Source: Bombyx mori
Lineage: Eukaryota > Arthropoda > Insecta > Lepidoptera > Bombycidae
Direction: 5' to 3'
DNA length: 64,000 bases
Assembly (NCBI RefSeq): GCF_030269925.1
Contig: NC_085108.1
Coordinates: 3,100,001-3,164,000, forward strand
This document shows positions 44,201 to 56,200 of this stretch, piece after piece. Positions within the stretch are counted from its first letter, which is position 1; every line of letters starts with the position of its first letter. The position numbers and the translations under genes are program-made. The notes beneath the pieces were generated by a model. That model did no database searches. It was not told where the DNA came from and was given only the letters and a program-made list of their open reading frames with translations.

Positions 44201-47200
44201 TTTTTGTCGATCTTGCTGAGAGGGTTCTTTAAGGTTATGCCTTACGTTAAACTTTGAAATCTCTGCCGATATGAATAGAAGACAGTGTGAGGTGTGTCTG
44301 ACCTGGCCTCCGCATCGTGGTCGCAGCACTCGTCGCACGTGTCGGCGGCCGTGCACTGCGCGAGCCCCGGCCCGCGCGGCACCGGAGGCCGGGCCTTCTT
44401 GCGGGACACCAGCGTCTGCGTGCGACACACACGGCTGTACTAGTCGGGTCAACGAACTATTGTACGCTCGCCACGCATACATCTGTACAACCCGGATCAA
44501 CGAGCTGTTTCACGCCCGCCACACATACATCTGTACTACCCGGGTCAGCGAACTGTTGCATGCCCGCCACACATACATCTGTACTACCCGGGTCAGCGAA
44601 CTGTTGCATGCCCGCCACACATACATCTGTACTACTCGGGTCAAAGAACTGTTGCACGCTCGCAACACAAACATCTGTACTACCTGGGTCAACGAACTGT
44701 TGCACGCCCGCCACTCACACACACACGCACGCGACTGAACTACCCTAGTCAACGAACTGTTGCGCGATCGCCACACGAACCACGCTCTCCACACTCACCA
44801 CTGTTATACCCGGGTCAACGACTGTTGCACGCCTGCCACACGAACGACTGCTATGAGCGGGTCAACGAACTATTGCATGCTCGCCACACAAACATCTTAC
44901 TACCCGGGTCAACGAACTATTGCACGCTCGCCACATCAACGACTGTTATAACCGGGTCAACGAACTGTTGCACGCCCACCACCACATACACACACAAACA
45001 CACACACGCGCGACTGAACTACCCTAGTCAACGAACTGTTGCACGCTCGCCACATCAACGACTGTTATAACCGGGTCAACGAACTGTTGCACGCCTACCA
45101 GCACACACACACACACACGCACGCGACTGAACTACCCTAGTCAACGAACTGTTGCACGCTCGCCACATCAACGACTGTTATAACCGGGTCAACGAACTGT
45201 TGCACGCCTACCAGCACACACACACACACACACGCACGCGACTGAACTACCCTAGTCAACGAACTGTTGCTCGATCGCCACACGAACGACTGTTATAATC
45301 GGATTATCGGGCTGTTGCACACTCTCCACACACACACCACTGTTATACCCGGATCAACGAACTGTTGCACGCCCCCTACACACACACACACGACTGTACT
45401 ACCCAGGTCAACAAACTGTTACACGCTCGCCACTCAAACGACTGTTATAACCGGGTAAACGGACTGTTGCATGCCTACCACACACACGAGTATATTATCC
45501 GGGTCAACGAATTATTGCACGCCCGCTACACTACACAGATATTTATGGTGTTATGAGTTTCCTATATAACGGCATATTATTCGCACGTGGTAGCCCTGAT
45601 GTTGATATCAACGGAATCATTCCAACACCAAGGCTACAACATTCTCAAACCTATCAGCAGTGATGTTTCCTCCCAGGCTCATTATATTGACTACCCCGAA
45701 TCCCCCCACTCGTCCCCAATTACATCTTTTACTGGAAACATTGAAAGCCCGTGTGGATGGGTATTACATCTATTTCTGCCGCGAAGTACCCATATGTTCT
45801 ACTTACATATATATATATATAACTAGTCTGGCCATAAATACTGTTTCATAAAAACTTTTCTTTTTTTCAACTTTTTAATTATTTTGAATTTGGAACATGT
45901 ATATTATTTTTAAAACTTCTTTCGACTTTGCGCCATTTCACATATTTTTTCGTGTTCTTTATCAATTTACAATATCGAATGGGGTGTTAAAGAAAATAGG
46001 ATTGCAGTGATCGCCTTGCACAAAGTGGGTATGAAGCCGTAGGTCATATTCAAGACACTTCAAAAGCTTGGTATCTATCAGCCGTATGTTCGTATATCGT
46101 ACTATCAACAGATACAACAACACTTCGTCTGTCGAAGATCAGAAAAGATCGGGTCGACCGCGTGCCGCTAGAACTACAAAGGCTGCTAATGCTGTTAAAG
46201 CCAGAATTGGTCGAAGCCCCAATAAGAAGCAAAAAATCTTATCGCGAGAAATGAAAATTAGCGCTAGGACTCTGTCGCGTGTTATAAAACAAGACCTGAA
46301 GCTCGGTGCTTATCGTTGATATACAGGACATGAGTCGTCTATTATCAAAGGTGGCAATCTGTGCATTTGGACAAAAAAATGTTATTGATATGTCAATACA
46401 GATTGATTTGAATATAATCGTCTCCTTCAAAGAATACGGTTCAAAACCTGCATTAAATAAAGGTTAATACTTAACCTGTTATTTATCTAAGATGTCGTTC
46501 AGAAGAGTTTTGTGACTGCCAATGGACTACAAAGTCAATAATTCGTTTTTCTGATTTACCAATAATTGTCCAAAAGTCACATTGCCGGCTTTGATAATAG
46601 TCGACTCACATGCCCTAAATCAATCTTTACAATTAAAGACAGTGGATCGATCAAAACGCCTTCTGTCGCGATACGCAGCTGAAAGGTACAGAAATATCCT
46701 CTTTACCGATGAAAAAATTTTCACGATTGAAGAACACTACAATAAGCAAAATGATAAAGTGTACGCTCACATTTCTAAAGAAGCAGCTCAAGTGGTCGGA
46801 AAGGTACAAAGTGGTCATTATCCTGCGTCAGTGATGGTTTGTTGGGGCGTGTCTTATCAAGGGGTCACAAAAGTACATTTTTGTGAAAAAGGGGTGAAAA
46901 AAAGATTAAAGGCCGGTATAAAAACCAAAAGTGGTCATTTCAAATTGAATATTTTTTTATTTTTTGCTGAGACTTTAATAAATATGTCGGTATCATCGTC
47001 ATCATCATGCTTTCCTATTACCCTCTGCTGGGGTGTAGGGCTCGAATCAAATTTTTCCATTTATATCGGTCTTGGGCAGTCTGTTCTAGCTCCTCCCACG
47101 TCATGCCCAAGACCCCTAGCTCCTGCTCCACCGAGCGACGCCAAGTTGTTCTGGGGCGGCCTCTCTTCCTTTTACCAGACACTTTCCAGGTCAGTGCTCT

Positions 47201-50200
47201 CTTTGATATGTCGGTATACATTATAATAATTTAATTGCAAAAAAAAATCATTTTCATTTGTAACAGAATTTATGGCTAGACTAGGTATATGTAACTCGAG
47301 CTCAAATTTCAAATTTGTTCAAGTTAAGAGTCTACATGTCTGTTTAACTATCATACCGATTGTCCAAAGACCCAAAGATTGATTAGGCCCAAAATTTACC
47401 TGCATGTGATGCAGCGTGGGATTGGCCGGCAGCCCCAGATGCTGGTAGGGCAGCATGTAGCAGGGCGTGGGCCCGCTGTGGGCCGGGGCGGTTCTCCACA
47501 GCAGCTCCCAGAGGACGAGCCCGAGGGCGTACACGTCGACGGCGCACAAGGCCGCCCGGGCTCCGCTGAGGTCCAGCGCGCCTTCTAGGGCTTCGGGCGC
47601 GAGATATCGAAGGGTACCGGCCTGCCACATATCGTCCATTAGGGTAACTTAAGCTTTCCGTTTAACATTAGCCCACTTACTCATTTTTTACATAATATCA
47701 TGTTACCATAGACTTTGAAATTTTTAAATATGAGGATTATTATTGAACGAAGAAAGCGCGCCAAAATTTGAGTAATGCGTTTCGGTTTGAAGGGGGGGCA
47801 GCCGTTGTAACTATACTGAGACCTTAGAAGATATCTCGAGGTGGGTGGCGCATTTACGTTGTAGATGTCTATGGGCTCCAGTAACCACTTAACATCAGGT
47901 GAGTCGTGAGCTTATCCATCTAACTAAGCAGTAAAAAAACTAATTAAAGAAATAACTTCCAGTCGCGCGTCGGAACTGTACATTATGGTAAATCACTACC
48001 CTTATTGAGCATCACCTCACATACCTCAGTGATCCTGTTTGGAGCTGTGTGCTCTCTCCTGGGCTGCAAGACTTGGGCCAGACCCAGGTCGGCGAGTCTG
48101 GCGGTGCCGTTGCTCGCTATGAGCACGTTGTTGCTGTTCACGTCGCGATGGACCACGCAAGGTTTGTTCCCGACTAAGGACCAAAAGATCGGGCCAAAAT
48201 TTCAAAGACAATTCTGAACGGGCTACAATCGAAGTCTCGGTTTCTGGTGAGATTCCCGGTGTATTAGGATCACGAAGCGAACTAGGCATGTTCGTGTCAG
48301 CCGACTGATAGCCAAACTGGGTTTTTTGTTAACAGATCCCTTTGCAATTGAATACGCAAAAAAACGTACGTGTCTACAGGAATATTCCTTCCAATCTGTT
48401 TTTTTTTTAAATACGCTTTTATTAGCTTCGGACGTATGTGTTTATAACGGAATCTTTGAACATGATTTTGACCCCCTCAAAGCGTCGGATTAACTCGAAA
48501 TTATATGGTATACTTATTAAAGACCGATGACAATTCAATACTAAAAAAAAATATGGAAAAAATGGAATTATTGAAAAAATTGAAATTCAATAAAAAAATG
48601 AAAAATAAATAATACTTTAAAAAACTAACAAAATACGCTTTTATAGAAAATCTAACTAAAAAATAGAAAATAAATTTTAATAAATTTAAATTAAAAACAG
48701 TGTAAGAAAAAATGATTTTATTGTAAAAAAAAAAAGCGTGGGGTGTATGACATCAGTAGTTATAAATATTTTATGGACAGATATGAGTAGAAGGGTTATT
48801 TTGATAATATCCTGAAAAGCACCCTATACTATAAAAGCGTATTTTGTTAGTTTTTTAAACTATTATTTATTTTCAATATCAACTGCCTGATATACGGTTC
48901 GATTAAAGGTTTTACAATTATTATTTATTTATAATCAGGTCGAACTCCTTTAAGCAGTTTTTCACTTTAATTTGAGTGACGATTCACTGGTTTTACTTGT
49001 GGTAGGACCTGTTGTGAGTCCGCGCGGGTGGGTATCACCGCCCTGCCTATTTCTGCCGTGAAGCAGTAATGCGTTTCGGTTTGAAGGGTGGGGCAGCCGT
49101 CGTTACTATACTTGAGACCTTAGAACTTGTATCTCAAGGTGTGTGGCGCATTTACCTTGTGGATGTCTATGGGCTCCAGTAACCACTTAACATCAGGTGG
49201 GCTGTGAGCTCGTCCACCCATCTAAGCAATAAAAAAATAAAAAAGATTACAGGAGAATCATATTATTTTTTTTGGAAAAAATATCATAACATCAAGAACT
49301 TCAGCTAACTTCAGCTATTTGAATTGGGTAAACTTAACTATATTCTGTAAGTCATGTCGCGATTTACTGAAATTTTATATAATTTGTAACCTATTTTATT
49401 AATAATTTCGGAACTAACTATAAACGCCGCATTTAAACACCCTTTATTACAACTATACAGGGTGTTTGTTACACGAAATCGTTTTTACTTACAACACTTA
49501 CTTGGTGTATGTAGGTGTGCCAGTGCGGCGGCTATCCCGTGAGCCAGAGTAGCGAACTCCAACCAGCTTAACGTCTGAGCCTGAAGCTTCGCCCTCAAAG
49601 TTCCCACACAAAGCTCTAGAACGACTAGATGTTCCCTCCCGCCACCCTCAGTCAGAGTGGGTCTTGTTTCGCTGCCTGAATTTTAAACAATAATATCGAA
49701 TACTCCTTAAGTTAATACAGAAGGGTACATATACAAAAAAAATATATACATCTAATAAATCCACCAAAAAAATATATGATTTTCTCCACAGTTTTTCAAA
49801 TGATTCAATTTCTATATAGTAGCAATATGTGAGTCTACTGTTCTAAAGACAAACGAGAACATTTAATAATAATAAAAAAAAGAATCTAAGCCTTGTGATA
49901 TCTGTAATTAAGGTCGAATTTTGAACACAGGCGAACTTAAGACACTATAGATGACAGATTCTTTGAATATTCAATCCGACAAATCGGGTTTTTCATGAAG
50001 ACTGTAATTAGAAAATGAAATCAACCACACGGAGCTTTAAAATATATCTGAATTGTTTCTTATATGGTGTCTTCTTATCTGGTGGCTGTTTAGTCGGTGG
50101 GCCGTTGCCTCTCTAAAGCAATAAAAAGCCACAAGCCCTAAGGGGTACTACTCACCGTAATATCTGAGTAGATTTGGATGAGACAGGTGAGGTAACGCGT

Positions 50201-53200
50201 ATATAGCCGTCTCCTTCTGCCAGGCGCTAGAGCTGGAATACAGTTTGACAGCAACTGGCGTCGAGCCCAATGAACCGCGCCACACTGAACCGAATTTACC
50301 TTGACCTAAACATAAAAACAAAATGTGTGCAATTCACACGTGGTAGAAGTGAAACCTTCCAAAATTAAAATACAATTATCCTAAACGTCTTAAGTATATG
50401 TAAAATTTTGTCATTAGTAAATAATTGTAAGGTAGCGCCCTCTGTGAATTGATATTTTAATTTCACGTATAATCCTAAATTAAAATTCACTACAAGAGCT
50501 TTCATACACACGTTAGTATTAAAAAATCTCACAGATGGCGCTGTATTAAATAGTATGTATATTTCTGTCTCGTTCTTTGCTGGCTTCATCCTACACATTT
50601 TTGTATTTGTGTCTCTTACCTGTCGTTTTTTCCGTTGCATCCGGTTTGAAATCACAACGATTCTAAAGAAGTTTTCACTTCAAAAACAACACAGAGTTTA
50701 TTAAGTGACGATGGTGACAAACTGACCATTTGATAGGCGTGTGGTTTGTTATCGCTTTCTCGGGATATTTTCGCTCCGAATATAAAAAAGTCAAACACAC
50801 AATTTCCTATAATGTGTACAATATTATAATCTCTATATATATAAAAATGAATTGCTGTTCGTTAGTCTCGCTAAAACTCGAGAACTGAGCCGATTTGCCT
50901 AATTTTGGCCTTGAATTATTTGTGTGGAAGTCCAGAGAAGTTTTAAAAGGTAGACAAATATGAAAATGCTCGGATTTTAATAAAAATAGCAATTTTGTTT
51001 TTTCTTTGATGTAAACCCCCTCCCCCCCCCCCCCGTTGGTCTTTTATTTATCGATCGGGTCAGCTAGTATAAACTAAAAACAGTAAACTTAAATCGACGC
51101 GCGCGAATCTCGTCGCATGACGTCACGGGACACCTGCGCGTTCGGGAACTCCGATCGCATCCGATGACGCCCGAGTGCGACCCAGTATTGCACGCTACAG
51201 GCGCATAACAACGTTACATTCGGTCGAGTTGTTTGTTTGTTATGGTTTTATAAAATTGTTACAGTTGCAACAATTGATCCGGGCGTTGTGCTGGTGTTAA
51301 GTGTGTACCGGAGCCCATAGACATCTATAACGTAAATTCCGCTACCCAACCCTTGAGATATGAGTTCTACGGTCTCAGTATAGTCAAAATGGCTGCCTCA
51401 ACCTTCAAACCGAAACGCATTACTGCTTCACGGCAGAAATTGTCGGGGTGGTGGTACCTACTCGCGCGGACTCACAAGAGGTCCTACCTCCAGTAAAAAC
51501 TAAACTAAACAGCTGTCCGAATGAAGATAGCATAATATGCGTATGGACTAATGCAAAATTTCATTCTCAAAAGTTTTTCAGGAAAATGGAATTAATTACG
51601 ATAGTAAAACAACAAAAAACAACAAAAATCCATCGAATATAAATATTTCCAACAAAAACAAACTACTACTGTTTCTCTTTTTTAATTTGCAATATAACTT
51701 TGTTTTATTAAGTAATAATAAAAAAGTTTGAGAGCCTCTGGATTATCAAGTCCAAACGGGATTAATCTTTAACAATGTGAAACTCACCTATATGTTCGAT
51801 AAGCGTCAGATTGTCGACACACAGTAGTCCCGTGGACAGCGAATCGGGGCAGTTGCCCATTATATCACCTGCAAAGAATTTATAGGACTTAATTAGGGCT
51901 GTCACCACTTCGACAAAGCGGCACGACACGAGAACCCTCTCATCGTGGCCTTCGGTAACTACATTCCCGATCCTGTGGACAGAATGGAAAGCAGTCGACG
52001 TCGCCCAAAACACGTCATTTCGGATCCTCCCGATCCACTAACGGTGCTTTTAGGTACCTTAAGCACCGGTCATCGCTCTCGTCGAACCCGTCGCTTACGA
52101 CGAAGGGCTCGGCGAGTAAATTAACTCTCAGACACAGCCCACTGAGTTTCTCGCCGGATCTTCTCAGTGGGTCGCGTTTCCGACCCGGTGGTAGATTCTG
52201 CGAAGCACGGCCCTTGCTAGAGTTCGTGTTAGCAACGTCGTCAGGTTTGAGCCCCGTGAGCTCACCTACTCGTTCTGCGAATCTATAACCCCTCGAGGTC
52301 ACTAAAATAGGTAGAACAAAAAACAAAACAAAAAACAGCGTTAATGCCGCCACCCACCAACTTGAGACTTTGAGGTGGAATCTCATCCTTAAAATTATAA
52401 CTATACAGGATGGTGATACCTACCCGTGCCGGCTCATACAGTAATTACGTTTGAAATTATTATATTACCAAACTAAATTTTTATTTATTCCTTAGATGGG
52501 TGGGTAGTTTTTAATGAGCTAAGGTTAAGTTTAGATCTACCAATAAGTTAATAACTAGTAAAAAAATAAATATTATTAATATAAATAAAACATTGTGTCG
52601 TAAATGGATATCTCCAGCAGAGCATTAAGCACATGTTGCCTTTGGAATGGTCTCTCTAAAGTGCATTTGTAGAGAAGTCGGTCATCCATTACTGGTGGTA
52701 GGACCTCTTGTGAGTTCGCACGGGTAGTAGGTAGGTACCACCACCCTGCCCTTTTCTGCCGTGAAACAGTAATGCGTTTCGGCTTGAAAGGCGGGGCAGC
52801 CGTTGTAAATATACTGACACCCGTATCTTTAGTCGTTCACACGAGCTTAACTCGACTCGACTCAACCTCCAATGCGCGTTTTGGTATGCTTAGTCGTAAA
52901 AATAAACTCCACTCAAACGTCCTTGGAAAATTTTCCTAACCGGAATGAAGTAAGCGAACTGTCAAGTCAAGGTACGTCGCGACGTACCTTGAACGTTCCT
53001 CAAGGCTGGTTTTCTATCAATGTCCAAATAGTATGTGGACCGCAAATGGAAATATATGATATTGTTGTGCAATGGCCTGGATCTGTGCATGATTCCCGCG
53101 TATTTTGATAATTTAAGTTTGATAATATTTATTAATAAAGTAAATAGTTCGAAGTTAGACATTTGAAACTCTTTATTTTATTTACCTACATAAGAGACAT

Positions 53201-56200
53201 ATTTTGCTTACTACCTGATAAATAAAGTCAATGCGATTATAAGTTTTATTTATATAATAATAAACTGGTGGTTGTGGAAAAGCACTTCAACAACACGATG
53301 CAACCAAAATCACACAAAAGCGGCGAATAAAAATACAAAGCCGGATCCGAAATCTTAAATAATAATAGGTTAGAAAATAAATAATACACTTTCAGATTTA
53401 CCGCACGCACACATATTTACGAATAACTCAGCAACCAAAACATCAAACAAGTTCATCTAGTGTCAAACAGACAGCGGCAGCTTGACTTTGACATTAAACA
53501 ATGACCATAGACTACAGAACTCTATGGGTTTGATGCTAGCTTGATCAAATTTTCATCATTATTACCTCACTCGAGGACAGTTGAGGAATATTGTAATGAT
53601 CGACTAAAAATACCAAACTCGAGTAAGTTTGGAGGGAATTCTCGAGCATCATCGGATGAGTTAAGAGTGGAGGACTATTTTACGAAACGTTTAAAGATAC
53701 GGGCATGAGACCTTAGAACTTATATTTCAAGGTGGGTGGCGCATTTACTTTGTGGATATCTATGGGCTTCAGTAACCACTGAACTGAGGTATCAATCTAC
53801 AATGATGTTACAATACAATTTTAAAATAATTTGTAAGCAATATTAGCAAGGTCGTTGAACTTTGACTTTTGTATGCATTACATTGCCGGCTCATGGAGTA
53901 TGAAAATTTCAACTGATATTTTTCTTTATCTTTCACGAAAAGGAAATCCCTTGCATCTATACTATACAACAGCAAAAAAACAAACCTTTCTCGACATCAG
54001 TTCCGTCACTAAGCTCCCCCTTATCGATGTTGATGCGTTTGCAATAAAACGTCTTAACGACTATCGCCATCACAAGTATCGCGACTAGGGCTAGGGATGA
54101 CGAAGCGACGAGGCTGGAATAGCTCGGCTGCTGAGATGCTGTGTTCATTGTAGACTCGGCAGATATCGTCACCGTCTCCTCTTTGAGTGATACTGTAAAT
54201 GCAATAGACTAAGTCGTCGTGGCCTAACGGATAAGGCGTCCGTTGTCCGTTGTTTTTTTGTAACTTAAAAAATTCTAAATTTCTCTTTTCTGTTCACTTT
54301 CTAGCTGTGATAAAAATGTGATATTGACTGTAGAAACATATTTGATTATTGTTTTAGCAATTTAAATATTATATTATATAATATTAAAATATTATATGTT
54401 TGTATTGTGCTGTTGGTTTCCCAAATAAATAAATAAATAAATGTCAAATGGTATCAGGTGTAATGTAAACTTTGTTTTAATAGTAATTAAATAAAAACAC
54501 ATACATAGAGTTGATTATCGAAAGAACATTTTGGTTAACTTAAAATTTTTAAAAACACTTTTATTTCAAATTTGCATCACAATTACTATTAAAAAACTGA
54601 ACCAATTCTTATCTTATTCTCGTAGACATGAAGTATTATTGATACTAACAAAAGATAAAAAAGCTATTAGTAAAATGGTAGTAGAAAAAATAATACTAAT
54701 TAAGGATAAGAGATAAAGAGATAATCATAATCACAAAATATATTTGTTAGGGTTCACACATCATCGTCATATATCAGAGTAATAACTAACAATACAGTTC
54801 AGATCACCTTATGGGATATCTTTAGATGATCATGGTCATCTGGGCAAATATACGGATGCCAATTTGCGGAAAATGACCAGATGCACACTCATTGAACCAG
54901 AAATATACATATTAATGCATAATGAATGACCCCAACAGCAAAGCAGTAAAAAATTAAAAACTTATACTTTTTCTTTTATTATTCAAATCAAATCAAATAA
55001 ATTAAAAATTTATTCAACATAAATGAAAGTACATACTTCTTGAACGTCAAAAGAACTACCGCCAAATTCACAAGAACTAGCCTCCGTCCTGAGAAGAATT
55101 GGCAAGAAACTCAGCGGGCATATCTTTTTTTTTACATATAAAATTATTATTTATTTATTTTTTAATATTACATTTTTTTTAAATATGAATTTTTTACACT
55201 GAGTATTATAACGTAACAATTACTACAATATTGAAATGCCTGGAGCGAGCAACTCATTCCCACTATTATTAATTTTTTTTTATTGCTTAGATGGGTGGAC
55301 GAGCTCACAGCTCACCTGGTGTTAAGTGGTTACTGGAGCCCATAGACATCTACAACGTAAATGCGCCACCCACCTTGAGATATAAGTTCTAAAGATCTCA
55401 GTATAGTTACAACGGCTGCCCCACCCTTCAAACCGAAACGCATTACTGCTTCACGGCAGAAATAGGCAGGGCGGTGGTACCTACCCGCGCGGACTCACAA
55501 GAGGTCCTACCACCAGTAAATATTAAACCAGTAAATAATAATATTATAAAAATTTGGCTCCAACAACGCCTTTGGCATTGATTTCGCCAATGTCAAAGTG
55601 TATACAAAAATGACAGGTGCTTAGAGAGGAAAAAAAAATACTAAATCTAAATACAAATAAATTTGGTCAGTTTTTCCATACGCGAATCTGTGGTTTTAAG
55701 AGCAGCCCAAACAAATATATGTTAGATTAACTACTTTAAAAATAAATATTATTAGCAGATAAAAATTTACACAGAATATTTACATGTTTAGAATAGACTT
55801 AAGTTAATAAAGAATTAATATATAAAACTTACAGAAATCACTGTTGCAATAACTTTTGGTACAACAGCAGAATTTAGAACCCGGCAATCGTTTGGGGGCA
55901 CGCATGCACTTGTCACATGTGCTAATGCCCCTTGCTGTTTCAGCTGATCTCCAGCAACCTGCACATAATCCCAATCGTGAACTAAATAAAAATTTAAGTC
56001 TTTACGAACATATACCATTGAAACGGTTTGTGTTCTACTCTAGATGGGCAGGTAGCATTTGCTGTTTCACAGTTACAGATTATGGATATCACAATATGAG
56101 AGTTTTAAATTGACTTTATTGTATGATGTTTTCAGTAACTCGTATTCTTGCACAACAAAGATGTAGAGACAGAAATATCGTCTTCTCATATTAAAAGTGT

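Larger units (their letters stand above)
45821..47285 (+). mobile_element. maT-type mariner element, degraded, interrupted by an RTE LINE
   Basis: Terminal inverted repeats ACTAGTCTGGCCATAAATAC at the left and its near complement (GAATTTATGGCTAGACTAGG) at the right, each flanked by TA (45819-45820 and 47286-47287). Removing the RTE insertion leaves about 1.23 kb. Confidence 0.85.
52690..53797 (+). mobile_element. Bm1 SINE split by a Harbinger-like element
   Basis: The 5' part is at 52690-52817 and the 3' part resumes at 53706 (TGAGACCTTAGAACTTATAT) to about 53797. The missing joint matches the family consensus if one TGA is counted as target duplication. Confidence 0.85.

Noticed and set aside
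44271..45556. Open frames across the minisatellite on both strands
   Set aside because: They arise because the repeat unit happens to lack stops in some frames; the predicted proteins are simple repeats. Only exon 10 of wit at 44303-44415 is real.
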